In this document: in pieces, positions 1 through 7,436 of the stretch | Position numbering within the stretch: position 1 is the stretch's first letter | Layout of the letters: the number at the start of each line of letters is the position of its first letter | Virus record (IMG/VR): IMGVR_UViG_3300009180_000039 | Span: 1 to 64,000 of that record | DNA from: a virus | Reading direction: 5' to 3' (one strand) | Length of the DNA stretch: 64,000 nucleotides | Program-made: the position numbers and the translations under genes | The notes under the pieces: model-generated | Databases searched by the model: none | What the model was told of the DNA's origin: nothing | What the model saw: only the letters and a program-made list of their open reading frames with translations

Positions 1-1
1 C

Positions 2-508
2 GGAAGTGTAGTAAGTGCGTCTTTCTTTCGAGACTCCGGCAACCAAGCTAATTACTTCGGCGGGGGCATCAACGCACGCAATACTTGGCTTGTCGCGTAT
101 TCAAACGACGGAACAGATTTTGGTACGAAAGATTTATCTTACAGCCGTAATGCCGCTGGTGTGTTACAAATTGGCAACGGTACTGCTAACGCTTCTGGAA
201 GCCTACTGCTGACCAACCTAACAGCTTCGGGCAACCTAATTTGCTCGACAGTCGGCATGGGGTTGCAGGTAAAGACAGGCACAGGAGCAAAAGCAGGCAA
301 CGCAACTTTAGTAGCCGGTACTGTTACAGTTACCAACACAACGGTTACAGCTAACACGGTAATTTATTTAACTCGTAAGACTGCTAGTGGAACAATCGGT
401 ACATCCCTTTCGTACACGGTGTCGGCTGGAGCGTCATTCACAATCAACTCACAATCAATACTAGAAACCAGCGTGATTAGTTACTTTCTGGTAGAGGTAA
501 ACCCATAA
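2..508 (+). CDS. Tail fibre/spike protein, C-terminal part (5' truncated)
   Basis: The reading frame is open from the window edge, so the start lies outside. The visible 168 residues are Gly-, Asn-, Ser- and Thr-rich. They end in a domain with the pattern GNATLVAGTVTV, then NTTVTANTVIYLTR, then SFTI and a final hydrophobic strand FLVEVNP. From memory, this arrangement is common at the C-terminus of trimeric phage tail fibres and pectate-lyase-like spikes. Likely role: host recognition at the tail tip. The stop codon shares its last base with the next start (TAATG), which suggests translational coupling. The specific receptor cannot be inferred. Confidence 0.75.
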   Translation, partial: GSVVSASFFRDSGNQANYFGGGINARNTWLVAYSNDGTDFGTKDLSYSRNAAGVLQIGNGTANASGSLLLTNLTASGNLICSTVGMGLQVKTGTGAKAGNATLVAGTVTVTNTTVTANTVIYLTRKTASGTIGTSLSYTVSAGASFTINSQSILETSVISYFLVEVNP

Positions 509-1140
509 TGACAAATGAAGATTTTCTGTTATCTCTCAACAATGCACAGCAAGCACACTTCAATAGCTGGATGCAGTCGATTCGTGCTGAATACCAAGCT
601 CAGTACAATACCAATTCTGCGAATTTAGTTGCTGCAAAAGCAGAACAGATCCAAGCACTAGAAACGGCACTAGCTACCAAGACGACCGAGCTTGCAACGG
701 TCCAATCAGACTTGTCGGTCAAAACAACCGAACTTGCTGCTTCGAGTGACGCATTGACTCTTGTAAACACTAGCTTGGAGACAGCAAACAATTTGATTGG
801 TGCAGAAAAAGCAAAAGTAGCTGCACTAGAAATAGAAGTTACTAAGCTAACTGCAATTCGTCAGTACAACCACCGCTGGACTACACCAGACTACTTTATC
901 AATCGATTTACTGCTCACGAAGCAAAAGCATTCTATTCTTCTAATGATCCAATAATCGTTGGTGGAAGAAAACTGCTTGAAGAATATGAGCAAGCTGATC
1001 CACCCTACCACGTTGACCTCGACGATGCTCAAGTCCAAGGCTTGACAGGATACATGGTTCAACTAGGTATGATGACGATGGAACGGAGAACTCAAGTGCT
1101 GAGCGATGTATCGGCACAGGAGGCATTCTACCCACAATGA
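508..1140 (+). CDS. Coiled-coil protein downstream of tail fibre
   Basis: This 210-residue protein is not recognised as a family. Residues about 35-115 are a continuous Ala/Leu/Thr/Glu heptad-like coiled coil (repeats such as ALETALATKTTELATV). A C-terminal globular part rich in Tyr, Asp and Met follows. It starts directly on the stop of the tail fibre gene (TAATG). A fibre-associated structural protein or fibre chaperone is possible from position only. The start is fixed by the overlap. Confidence 0.65.
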   Translation: MTNEDFLLSLNNAQQAHFNSWMQSIRAEYQAQYNTNSANLVAAKAEQIQALETALATKTTELATVQSDLSVKTTELAASSDALTLVNTSLETANNLIGAEKAKVAALEIEVTKLTAIRQYNHRWTTPDYFINRFTAHEAKAFYSSNDPIIVGGRKLLEEYEQADPPYHVDLDDAQVQGLTGYMVQLGMMTMERRTQVLSDVSAQEAFYPQ

Positions 1141-1334
1141 ACACTGTCCTCGTCGCAATTAGTTGTTTGTGTAATGCTTTGCTGCTTGGGAAGCGTTACG
1201 AGATGCTGTCCAGTCGATCCTACCGATGCAATTGGCTTGCAATGATTGCGATACTTGATACAATGTTTGGCAAAGGGCACTGCCAGCAGTGTTATCAATT
1301 TGAACTAGATCATTTCGATGGAATCCAGGACTAG
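1137..1334 (+). CDS. Small protein of unknown function, hydrophobic N-terminus
   Basis: This is a 65-residue frame that starts in an ATGA overlap with the preceding gene. AGGAGG lies 13 bases upstream of the start. The first 18 residues are hydrophobic (VLVAISCLCNALLL) and could be a signal anchor. The C-terminal part has CQQC, which might bind a metal. No homolog is recognised. The evidence for it being a gene is the tight coupling and the lack of any competing frame. Confidence 0.45.
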   Translation: MNTVLVAISCLCNALLLGKRYEMLSSRSYRCNWLAMIAILDTMFGKGHCQQCYQFELDHFDGIQD

Positions 1335-1346
1335 CCCACAAAAACT

Positions 1347-1535
1347 ATGAACATTTCAGACCTATCCGCTACTGAACTCGAAGCCCTTGCTTTCCGCCAA
1401 ATTTGTGCAAGGGACCAAGCCAACCAAAATCTACAAGTCATCGTAGATGAACTTGCTAAGCGGTCTAAGGCCGCTCCAGAATCCACAACACCGGAATCGC
1501 CGGAAACACCTGATGCCGTCCAAACTAGCCTTTGA
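1347..1535 (+). CDS. Small helical protein, unknown
   Basis: This 62-residue protein has an amphipathic helical N-terminal half (LSATELEALAF and QVIVDELAKRS). It ends in a Pro/Glu/Thr/Ser-rich tail. Its 3' end overlaps the likely start of the methyltransferase gene by 23 bases in another frame. The composition looks coding, but no family is recognised. It may be a small structural or regulatory protein co-transcribed with the fibre genes. Confidence 0.5.
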   Translation: MNISDLSATELEALAFRQICARDQANQNLQVIVDELAKRSKAAPESTTPESPETPDAVQTSL

Positions 1536-2130
1536 CATAGGTGCCAACGTAGGCACCAAAACCCAGGAACTCCTAGCCGCTGGCTACGATCAAGTAGTAG
1601 CGGTGGAACCGCTCTGTGAGAACAAGTATCCAGCGGACCCAAGAGTGATTTGGGTCAAATCGCTGGTTTCTAATTCGACAGAACCTAGGCAGATATTCCC
1701 CGCAGGAACCGTATCCACAGTTGAGCGGGACTTTATGGAAGGTAGATTCAAGGGCTTCACATGGGGTTCCCCCATCACTTGCCAAGCAACTACAATCTCG
1801 AATCTGATTGACGCTTACGGCGTTCCAGATTACATCAAGACTGATGTAGAGGGCCATGAGCTTAGCGTATTGCAAGGTATACCTAGCCCCAGTCTAGTGC
1901 CTCTTATATCGTTTGAGTGGTGTTCTGAGTTCAAATCCGGTGCCCTAGCGTGCGTTTCGCACTTGGGGGCCTTGGGCTATCGGCAATTTGCTGTACAATT
2001 GGGCGATGAGGGCGTTAGCCCTCCCGAGCAATTGTACGATGTGGCTGGTGTGGCTGAGCATCTAGGCAATCTTTGCAATGAATACAAGCTACCTTGGGGT
2101 CAAATTTGGACAGCTTTAACACCGATTTGA
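1513..2130 (+). CDS. FkbM-type SAM-dependent methyltransferase
   Basis: The predicted enzyme of about 205 residues has a Rossmann SAM-binding start at residues 5-15 (LAFDIGANVGT). It also has the FkbM hallmark KTDVEGHELSVLQG near residue 115. FkbM-family enzymes usually O-methylate sugars or small molecules. I chose ATG at 1513 because the SAM motif follows at once; an in-frame start at 1447 would add unrelated residues in antisense-rich sequence. A second FkbM gene lies at 10980. The substrate is unknown; a virion or host glycan is an inference from the phage's glycosyltransferases. Confidence 0.82.
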   Translation: MPSKLAFDIGANVGTKTQELLAAGYDQVVAVEPLCENKYPADPRVIWVKSLVSNSTEPRQIFPAGTVSTVERDFMEGRFKGFTWGSPITCQATTISNLIDAYGVPDYIKTDVEGHELSVLQGIPSPSLVPLISFEWCSEFKSGALACVSHLGALGYRQFAVQLGDEGVSPPEQLYDVAGVAEHLGNLCNEYKLPWGQIWTALTPI

Positions 2131-2855
2131 TATGGCAAGCCTATCGGCTTGTCCTACGTTATGGGCTATCAGATCCAAAGCCAATCTACACCGAACTCGG
2201 AATATCCGAGTCTCAATTTACTGAGCTACAGAAAACTAAACCCAGTTTCCAAAAAGCTATTGCAGCCGCCGAAGCCGATAGGCTTCCTGCTGTATTTGCC
2301 GACTTGTCTGATGAATCCAAACAGTTGTGGGCCACCCTAACCGACCGCGAAGCGTTCCTCGATGCCAAGCAAGCCGCCTTGCTCGCCGTAAGCGAGGGGG
2401 GAAAGCGAGAGCAACAGAAGCTATTGATCTACGGGCTAGTTGAATCACATTTCGATGTCAATTCGGCCCTCAAGGCCCTCAAGATTCCACTGAAAACCTT
2501 CCGCAATTGGGTCGCGGACGACCCCGAGTTTGCGGAAATGATTTCCGAAGTCCAGGACCAGAAGAAACAGTTCATAGAATCGAGATTGTTTAAGCTGATT
2601 GCTATGGGCTCGGAACGAGCCACTATCTTCGGTGCAGAACGCTTGTTGAAAGAGTACAGTGCTAAGGTAGAACACACGGGGCAAATAGACCACAACCATC
2701 AGCACAATACAGGGCTTGACCTGTCCAAGTTGCCGGTAGAAGTCCGATCCCAGATATTCGAGATTCTAGCTTCCAGCAACCTAATCGACCAAGACGGACT
2801 ACTAGCCCCGACCCCCACCGCGTTAGACGCGGTAGAGGTCAAGAGGCTGACATAG
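2094..2855 (+). CDS. Probable terminase small subunit
   Basis: The C-terminal half has a helix-turn-helix pattern (VNSALKALKIPLKTFRNWV). A helical segment ending IESRLFKLIAMGSERATIF follows, and then an Asn/Gln/His-rich stretch. This layout is typical of phBC6A51-type small terminase subunits that recognise the packaging site. No ATG is available: TTG codons at 2094, 2106 and 2127 compete. The 2127 TTG would overlap the methyltransferase stop as TTGA. The large subunit is about 11 kb away at 13733, an unusual separation. Confidence is good for a DNA-binding packaging protein and moderate for the exact start. Confidence 0.68.
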   Translation: MGSNLDSFNTDLIWQAYRLVLRYGLSDPKPIYTELGISESQFTELQKTKPSFQKAIAAAEADRLPAVFADLSDESKQLWATLTDREAFLDAKQAALLAVSEGGKREQQKLLIYGLVESHFDVNSALKALKIPLKTFRNWVADDPEFAEMISEVQDQKKQFIESRLFKLIAMGSERATIFGAERLLKEYSAKVEHTGQIDHNHQHNTGLDLSKLPVEVRSQIFEILASSNLIDQDGLLAPTPTALDAVEVKRLT

Positions 2856-2872
2856 TTTGCATTTGCTAGTTG

Positions 2873-3172
2873 TTACAGAATCTCAATCTCGTTGATTTCA
2901 AAGCCGCCGTGAATGTTCTGTTCGACTAGATAGTGTCTCCAGTCTACTTTGCACACAAACTTGGCATTGTCCTCTAGTGCTTCCTTGAGGGCGTTACACG
3001 CCTTGACGTGTTCATCAGCCGCCGCACGAAAGGCGGCATCTGCCCGCAAATAGCGGCCAATAGCGAGCGATTGCTCGATCCGTACATCGAGCCCCTTTTG
3101 CTCGTTGCTAGGTCTGGGTTCTTTCGCCGGTGCGTCCGATGGGACGTTGGGTGTTTGGTTCTCTAGTTCCAT
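2873..3172 (-). CDS. Small acidic helical protein, unknown
   Basis: This is a 99-residue protein with a Pro/Glu-rich N-terminus. A predicted helical segment (AIGRYLRADAAFRAAADEH) and a short C-terminal strand region follow. It overlaps the upstream gene by 10 bases and is the last gene of the leftward block. Just after its stop, the minus strand reads CAACTAGCAAATGCAAACTATG. This is a copy of the block's leader motif followed by only four codons (MSAS and a stop), so one further gene may have been lost here. Function unknown. Confidence 0.55.
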   Translation of the reverse strand: MELENQTPNVPSDAPAKEPRPSNEQKGLDVRIEQSLAIGRYLRADAAFRAAADEHVKACNALKEALEDNAKFVCKVDWRHYLVEQNIHGGFEINEIEIL

Positions 3173-3465
3173 TTTGCTCGTTCCTTTGATTTTCTCTGTA
3201 GTCTACGTTCTCTCTTGATCTCTAAACGACGTTGTTTAGGTATCTTGTTCTCTTTGTCGTTGTGGATCACTGTAACGATCATTGCCGTAGCAATCCCAAT
3301 CCGCTTACAGACCCAAATGTACAGGAATTCCTTGACGTGGAACTCCTGCCCAATGTCTACCCGCTCTATTTGTCGCATAATGCGATCCTTGGGCGGGTTC
3401 CCCGCCTCTCGCTCTATAGCACGCGATACCGCGTGTTCGGACCAGACTACAACACACGGTAGCAT
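3163..3465 (-). CDS. Small protein, possibly DUF4258/RelE-like fold
   Basis: This is 100 residues from ATG at 3465, which lies three bases after a tiny upstream reading frame. The middle part is SEHAVSRAIERE, then VDIGQEF and a beta-rich ATAMIVTVIHND. That order of helix then strands recalls DUF4258 or RelE-type small ribonucleases, but the resemblance is by eye only. The C-terminus is strongly basic (RRLEIKRERRLQRKSKERAK), suggesting nucleic-acid contact. An alternative TTG start at 3498 would overlap the tiny frame. Confidence 0.5.
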   Translation of the reverse strand: MLPCVVVWSEHAVSRAIEREAGNPPKDRIMRQIERVDIGQEFHVKEFLYIWVCKRIGIATAMIVTVIHNDKENKIPKQRRLEIKRERRLQRKSKERAKWN

Positions 3466-3467
3466 GG

Positions 3468-3524
3468 TTAGCGGATCTTTCCAAGTGCGAGGATACAAAG
3501 TAGTAGAATGATTCCGATTGACAT
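3468..3524 (-). CDS. Candidate 18-residue hydrophobic peptide
   Basis: A short frame encodes MSIGIILLLCILALGKIR. It starts after a good copy of the recurrent leader (CAACTAACGAAAGCAAACAATC then ATG). It stops three bases before the ATG of the next gene. It could be a single-span membrane microprotein or a leader peptide that couples translation. The conserved leader placed directly before it is the main support. It is too short to judge by coding statistics. Confidence 0.35.
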   Translation of the reverse strand: MSIGIILLLCILALGKIR

Positions 3525-3674
3525 GATTGTTTGCTTTCGTTAGTTGTTTGAAAAATGTAGTTGTAGCATTTGTGATACAATTTGAGCATAAGCCGTAAAA
3601 CGGCCAATTTGACCCATCAGAAGCGTTTGCACGCTTCCTGGTATGGTTACACCACTTTTGACGCGAATCGCGTC

Positions 3675-3956
3675 CTAGGGGCAGTTTTGAGCGTTTGGCG
3701 GGCTATAGCAAGCCGAGGAGGCTTGTTCTGTCTTGTGTTCCGCAATTGCTGCCCGAATACGGGAACAACGGACCTTGGAATTGCTAGCGTGTAGATCACT
3801 GACGGCGACCCCGCCGCCTTTGTTTACTACAACGTAGACCTTTCGGATATTCTGACCATCGCCAGCGATATCAGCAAAATAGGTGTATCCTATGTCCGGG
3901 CAGAACAGACCGCGAATTTGATTGTATTGCTCAAGTAGCTTTTCGGTGGTATTCAT
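3675..3956 (-). CDS. Small protein of unknown function
   Basis: This is 93 residues: a helical start (EKLLEQYNQIRGLF), then a beta segment (IRKVYVVVNKGGGVAVSDL) and a basic, Cys-containing tail. The start is preceded by CAACTAAGGAATACAAACA, the best example of the leader motif shared by several genes in this block; AAGGA acts as the ribosome site. No family is recognised. Between 3525 and 3674, upstream of the tiny frame and after this gene, I see only small hairpins (for example GACGCG-ATT-CGCGTC). Confidence 0.55.
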   Translation of the reverse strand: MNTTEKLLEQYNQIRGLFCPDIGYTYFADIAGDGQNIRKVYVVVNKGGGVAVSDLHASNSKVRCSRIRAAIAEHKTEQASSACYSPPNAQNCP

Positions 3957-3975
3957 TGTTTGTATTCCTTAGTTG

Positions 3976-4128
3976 TTAGGCGTTGTTGTACCGCTTGGCC
4001 ACTTCGTCGGCTACTCGGTTGTAGCCTTGGGCTCTCAAGTTCTCCAGCACGGCGACAATTCCCTGGATTTTAACATAATCCAATTGCTGGGATACCATCC
4101 AAAGTTCGAAAGGGTTCAATCTAGGCAT
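3976..4128 (-). CDS. 50-residue helical protein, unknown
   Basis: A short frame (about 50 codons) starts MPRLNPFELW and ends AKRYNNA. It is preceded by GGAGTAAATGCA, giving a clear Shine-Dalgarno GGAG. It appears fully helical, with alternating Leu/Val/Ile and charged residues (IQGIVAVLENLRAQGYNRVA). Its stop codon is followed directly by the leader of the next gene. No family recognised. It fits tightly between its neighbours on the same strand, which supports it over the longer frame on the other strand. Confidence 0.55.
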   Translation of the reverse strand: MPRLNPFELWMVSQQLDYVKIQGIVAVLENLRAQGYNRVADEVAKRYNNA

Positions 4129-4166
4129 TGCATTTACTCCGTGGTAAAGTGTGGGGAAATGGTAAA

Positions 4167-4397
4167 TTAGACGTGGTTAGCTGGATGATAAAGCCAAGTG
4201 GCTTGTTCATCGCACATAGGATCTAGCTTGACGGGTTCCCCGTCCACTAGCTTTCGACAATCGGTAGGGATGTAATGCCCCTTTCCGTTGTTGCGTTCGA
4301 TGCGGTTTTGCATTCGGACATTCGCCCGGATAACTGCAACGATAGTTCTGTGACGGGATACAATACGACGGTTAAACGTGTCATAAAGGCAGTACAT
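4167..4397 (-). CDS. Small basic protein, unknown
   Basis: This 76-residue protein has many Arg and Asn residues in the first half (FNRRIVSRHRTIVAVIRANV). The second half is KLVDGEPVKLDP, CDEQATWLYHP. A ribosome site (TTGGAG) precedes the ATG by about 11 bases. The phrase GEPVKL resembles segments in other proteins of this block (for example GEPVARF in the 6918-7421 gene), perhaps a shared small beta fold. Function unknown. Confidence 0.5.
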   Translation of the reverse strand: MYCLYDTFNRRIVSRHRTIVAVIRANVRMQNRIERNNGKGHYIPTDCRKLVDGEPVKLDPMCDEQATWLYHPANHV

Positions 4398-4450
4398 TGT
4401 AAAAGCTCCAAAAGTTAAAGGGGTTGATAGATAAAGGGAAGCAAAGCGGG

Positions 4451-4726
4451 TTAGCTGTCCCCATCGTCATCAGCAAACTGAGCCAAAAACCCATTGACTT
4501 TTGTACTAAGGGTCTGTAATTCAGTGGTTACGTCTTTTAGCCGTGTTTGGTAATAACTAATGACTTGGGCGAACGCTTCGCGTTCTGTATTTGCTCCCAT
4601 AGCTAGATTCATTTCAGCCACTTCATCCCATATCCAGAACTTTCCCCGGTAGTCGCTGCTTGTGGAGCATTCGGATAGGGTCAAAGTTTCGTTAATTTCT
4701 TCGCTTTTAAGACATTTCACCATCAT
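4451..4726 (-). CDS. Small acidic protein with helical C-terminus
   Basis: This is 91 residues. The N-terminal half is GKFWIWDEVAEMN and the C-terminal half is a coiled-coil-like helix (ISYYQTRLKDVTTELQTLSTK). It ends in an Asp-rich tail (FADDDGDS). The start has TTGGAGAAAAT just upstream. Acidic tails are common in early phage proteins that mimic DNA, but there is no direct evidence for that here. Unknown function. Confidence 0.55.
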   Translation of the reverse strand: MMVKCLKSEEINETLTLSECSTSSDYRGKFWIWDEVAEMNLAMGANTEREAFAQVISYYQTRLKDVTTELQTLSTKVNGFLAQFADDDGDS

Positions 4727-4815
4727 ATTTTCTCCAAAATAGGGTCAAGGATCGTTGCAGAATTGCAACCAAGGATACACGGGCCGGGCTTGCCCGTGTA
4801 TAGTTTGGGGGCAAT
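4727..4815 (-). other. Spacer with two strong hairpins
   Basis: Between two minus-strand genes the RNA could form two hairpins. One is a 9-bp hairpin TACACGGGC/GCCCGTGTA with a 7-base loop. The other is a second hairpin GTTGCA-ATTC-TGCAAC. No U-run follows, so these are not classic terminators. They may be processing or stability elements of the polycistronic message. Confidence 0.4.
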
Positions 4816-5073
4816 TTAGACGGTTTGGCAAGGTGCCGCGAATTGAAACCAACGATAGCCACCGGGGCGACCGTTCTTAATCTCGTGATTGTTCAGGATG
4901 CCGCAAGACCTTTCGGCGGTTCCCGCTGTTGCGTCACTTTGAACGGGGCAACCCGTTGACGTATCCCATACGCAATAGGTTTCCTCAGGGAAAAATGCCT
5001 TTGGGTTGTAGTGGCCCTTTCGGGCTTGTTCCGCCGTCATTACCGGCGGATTTTGCATTTGATAATCGTACAC
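4816..5073 (-). CDS. Small Cys/Pro-rich protein, unknown
   Basis: This is an 85-residue protein with a GTG start that shares its G with the TAG stop of the upstream gene (TAGTG). Recognisable pieces are MTAEQARKGHYNP and FFPEETYCVWDTSTGCPV, then CGILNNHEI. There is no known family. The tight coupling with the next gene suggests the two products are made together. Confidence 0.5.
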   Translation of the reverse strand: MYDYQMQNPPVMTAEQARKGHYNPKAFFPEETYCVWDTSTGCPVQSDATAGTAERSCGILNNHEIKNGRPGGYRWFQFAAPCQTV

Positions 5074-5588
5074 TATGCGACCCTCACAATGTAAAGCTGG
5101 TCAAGACTGTAGCCAAGGGCAAGCCCCAAGGCTTGCAAGCCCTTTTCGACTTCGGACATTCCGGCCCCGTCAAAATACCACTTGTCGATATTACCGTTAT
5201 CGGCCCGGATCTTGCTGAACTCAATGCCCGCCGAAGCCATAGCGTGATAGGCGGCATGGCTTGCCTTGCAATAGCCGTAGCCGCCCGCCTGCCCATAGCC
5301 GGAGCAATACATATCCTTAGCGTGAACCCAGATAGAGGCACAAACGCGGGCACCGTTGGCCGATTTCGGCCCCCATACGCAAAGCTCGGCGAGTTCGGTA
5401 ATCGGTGCCCGGTTGTCATAGTCGCCACGGGGCGACCAATCAGCCGCCCTAGGCAAGACGGCTAGCAATTTGAGCGAGTACCAAAGAGGCTTTTCGCTTT
5501 TGTAGTTCTTGGCATTGGTCGGGCCTTGCCCGTCCTTGGCTACTTTGGGAAGGGTGCAGGAATAAGGGAAAGCGGTTGAAACTGGCAT
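5073..5588 (-). CDS. Conserved-looking globular protein, unknown
   Basis: This is 171 residues from ATG at 5588, preceded by TTAAGGATTTTACA. Upstream in-frame codons run into another gene and look non-coding. The protein is rich in Trp, Tyr, Gly and Cys (SIWVHAKDMYCSGYGQAGGYGYCKASHA). A C-terminal part follows around VEKGLQALGLALGYS. The Cys/His/Gly cluster in the middle might be a metal site. No confident family. It is among the larger genes of the leftward block. Confidence 0.6.
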   Translation of the reverse strand: MPVSTAFPYSCTLPKVAKDGQGPTNAKNYKSEKPLWYSLKLLAVLPRAADWSPRGDYDNRAPITELAELCVWGPKSANGARVCASIWVHAKDMYCSGYGQAGGYGYCKASHAAYHAMASAGIEFSKIRADNGNIDKWYFDGAGMSEVEKGLQALGLALGYSLDQLYIVRVA

Positions 5589-5637
5589 TGTAAAATCCTT
5601 AAAAGTTGAGAACAAAGAAACAAAAGGCAAATCGGGG

Positions 5638-5913
5638 TTAATCGTTGGCAGGGAATACACAGGCAAAAGTTGTAGCATTGAACCAAGCAGACTCTTGCAA
5701 ACCGTGCTTGACTGGTCGCCGTCGATAGAGTTCAAACGCCTGGACGGTTTCACCGCCTATTGTGACTATCGGTGCGGGCTTCCGCACGCCGTAATTACTC
5801 ATCCTATCGCCAAAGAATTTCATGGTTTTTCGGTCGAAAAAATAGGGTTCACGGCCGGAAGATTCGACGAACGATTTTAGGTCCGATGCGGTTTTGATTT
5901 GAGCGGCTAGCAT
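5638..5913 (-). CDS. Small phage protein (DUF7447-like pattern)
   Basis: This is 91 residues from ATG at 5913. The core reads YFFDRKTMKFFGDRMSNYGV, then a strand with the block's ETVQAFELYRRRPVKHG, then ESAWFNATTF. From memory, phage proteins with the phrase FFxRxTMRFFGDxMxNYGV are widespread and of unknown function. The longer frame starting at 6009 overlaps the upstream small gene and begins with a low-complexity Lys/Thr stretch, so I rejected that start. Confidence 0.55.
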   Translation of the reverse strand: MLAAQIKTASDLKSFVESSGREPYFFDRKTMKFFGDRMSNYGVRKPAPIVTIGGETVQAFELYRRRPVKHGLQESAWFNATTFACVFPAND

Positions 5914-5944
5914 TGTTTTAGCTTTCTTGGTGCAGGGGTTGGGT

Positions 5945-6121
5945 TTAGTCTTTTTCGATAACGTAGTACTCTTGGTGCACGTTATCATTTTCGTTTTGGG
6001 TCTGGTCAAATTCGGAACTGTCTACGTTGGCGTATATGTATTCCCAAGCGGTTTCCCATGAATCAAATTCCATGTTACCAAAAGGCCGGTTACCGGCCCA
6101 GTCCCATATTATCCATCTCAT
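5945..6121 (-). CDS. 58-residue acidic Trp-rich protein
   Basis: A short frame starts MRWIIWDWAGNRPFG and continues with FDSWETAWEYIYANVD, ending in an acidic Glu/Asp/Asn-rich tail. The start is preceded by CAACTAAGGGAATCAAAGAAA, another copy of the recurrent leader with an AAGGGA ribosome site. The composition is strongly protein-like, with four Trp and several Tyr. Function unknown; a compact acidic protein could be an inhibitor of a host enzyme, but that is only a guess. Confidence 0.5.
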   Translation of the reverse strand: MRWIIWDWAGNRPFGNMEFDSWETAWEYIYANVDSSEFDQTQNENDNVHQEYYVIEKD

Positions 6122-6159
6122 TTTCTTTGATTCCCTTAGTTGTTTGCGTTTGCTGGTTG

Positions 6160-6555
6160 TTACTTGGTCAAGGCCACGGATACGGCAACGTCTTTATATG
6201 CGACCGTCACCGAATCTACACGAATCTTACGGGCTACACTACACCCCGGCAAGGCCAATAGAGCCAAGATTCCGCAAAGAATTCCGATTTTCTTAGCTAG
6301 TGCATTGTAGCCGCTATTCTTATCGGGTTTCCCCGCTAGTTCCTTCAATCGCAGCCGCGATTTTTCGGCAATAATCCCAAGCTCCAATGCGGTTGTTGGG
6401 CTTGCTTCAATGCAAATTACTAGCCCTTCCGGGGCTTCGAACCAATCCGAGACCCGCCAATTCTGACCCTCAGCCCGTGCTATACGGGCTATTTGGTCCG
6501 GGGTTAGGGGTTCCGAGATTAGGAAATTTAGTGCGGCGTTTTGAATTATTGGCAT
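6160..6555 (-). CDS. Protein with internal hydrophobic segment and lipobox-like LPGC
   Basis: This is 131 residues. The first 80 look soluble (EPLTPDQIARIARAEGQ, WFEAPEGLVICIEA). They are followed by a basic patch and a hydrophobic stretch ending GILALLALPGCSVARK. That stretch resembles a type II lipoprotein signal placed internally. I found no good internal start codon just before it, so either the protein is tail-anchored or an unseen start creates a short lipoprotein. Its upstream neighbour ends two bases from its start region. Function unknown. Confidence 0.5.
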   Translation of the reverse strand: MPIIQNAALNFLISEPLTPDQIARIARAEGQNWRVSDWFEAPEGLVICIEASPTTALELGIIAEKSRLRLKELAGKPDKNSGYNALAKKIGILCGILALLALPGCSVARKIRVDSVTVAYKDVAVSVALTK

Positions 6556-6557
6556 GA

Positions 6558-6821
6558 TTAGTTAGCGGTTCCTTTGAAAGTGAAAGTGACTAGTTTATAT
6601 CCACGGCGGTTTGCCCATTCCACGCTATACGTGTGAGGCAATCGCCGTAACTGGTTGAGTTCGACCGCATCCCGAAACTGTCCGGTTCCGATATTGAAAG
6701 TAATTTTCAGATTATCATTTTTCAGCCGGTGCAATTGGTTGAACAATTCGACGGGCTGCATGGCCTTGAGTTTCTCAAGGTAAGTGTCCGATAAATCCTT
6801 GACAATGGCGGTTATCGTCAT
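6558..6821 (-). CDS. Small protein of unknown function
   Basis: This is 87 residues: an N-terminal helical part (LSDTYLEKLKAMQPVELFNQLHRLK), then a beta hairpin (LKITFNIGTGQF) and a C-terminal strand (YKLVTFTF). The start is preceded by CAAACAACTAGGATTTTCAAA, a recurrent leader with AGGA. A tRNA-minihelix-like structure ends 47 bases upstream of the ATG. No family recognised. Confidence 0.5.
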   Translation of the reverse strand: MTITAIVKDLSDTYLEKLKAMQPVELFNQLHRLKNDNLKITFNIGTGQFRDAVELNQLRRLPHTYSVEWANRRGYKLVTFTFKGTAN

Positions 6822-6868
6822 TTTGAAAATCCTAGTTGTTTGGGAATTACAGTTGTTAAGGCGTGAAT

Positions 6869-6910
6869 CCGCTAGCCCGGCATCGAACCGGGCATGGTTC
6901 CAAGTAGCGG
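6869..6910 (-). ncRNA. tRNA-minihelix-like RNA structure A
   Basis: On the minus strand the RNA reads CCGCTA, an 11-base bulge, GCCCGG, the 7-base loop TTCGATG, CCGGGC, TAGCGG. The two stems (6+6 bp) stack without a gap on the 3' side, giving a 12-bp helix capped by a T-loop-like heptaloop. This matches the acceptor/T-arm half of a tRNA, without D or anticodon arms. It starts 7 bases after a stop codon and ends 47 bases before the next ATG. A related structure lies at 8414-8466. Function is inferred only; RNase P or RNase Z processing is possible. Confidence 0.5.
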
Positions 6911-6917
6911 GGAAATA

Positions 6918-7421
6918 CTAGGAAGGGCCGGATACTTTGGAAATATACCGAAACGCGGCTTGTGATGTTTTGAACCGTGCGACGGGTTCCCCGTCTGCCC
7001 GGACTTCGCAAACGTAGCCCCGCGAACAATCTACCGCGTGAACTTCAAACACTTTCGCCCTATATTGCGGATGTTTGTATAGCCAGCGGCCATTTTTGCC
7101 GGTTGTTCGAATTCCTACAATGCAACGATCTAGGATACCGCCCCCGCCCGTAGAACGGGCATTGTGAACTAGAATAGGAATTTTGGTGGTTCCCGTAGAA
7201 CGGGATACGCGCCCGGTGGTATCATTTTCTCCGTGCCAGTCTTGACCGGGCCGGGCTTCCGTGTCCCCATAGTGTATCTGGATGCGGGCATGGTTTGCCC
7301 TGCATTGTTCCAAGATGCGGATAACGGTTCCAGGTGTCCGGGTATCGTAGGCTGTGCCGTTAACGATATTGTACGATTTTTCAGACGACGGAAGAACGGG
7401 AAGCGGAAATACGGTTGACAT
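6918..7421 (-). CDS. Conserved phage protein, unknown function
   Basis: This is 167 residues. It contains DTRTPGTVIRILEQCRANHARIQIHYGD, then TGRVSRSTGTTKIPILVHN, GGGGILDRCIVGI and a C-terminal domain with GEPVARFKTSQAAFRYISK. From memory, phage proteins with HYGDTxTGRDW and SxGxxKIPILVHNARSxGGGxILD are widespread and uncharacterised. The start at 7421 is preceded by ten CAAC repeats and TAGGAACCCCATACA, an expanded form of the block leader. Function is not known. Confidence 0.65.
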   Translation of the reverse strand: MSTVFPLPVLPSSEKSYNIVNGTAYDTRTPGTVIRILEQCRANHARIQIHYGDTEARPGQDWHGENDTTGRVSRSTGTTKIPILVHNARSTGGGGILDRCIVGIRTTGKNGRWLYKHPQYRAKVFEVHAVDCSRGYVCEVRADGEPVARFKTSQAAFRYISKVSGPS

Positions 7422-7436
7422 TGTATGGGGTTCCTA

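Noticed and set aside
3973-4170. 65-residue plus-strand frame
   Set aside because: The opposite strand holds a 50-codon gene with a good ribosome site and leader context.
4929-5465. 178-residue plus-strand frame
   Set aside because: Antisense to two coupled minus-strand genes with better starts and composition.
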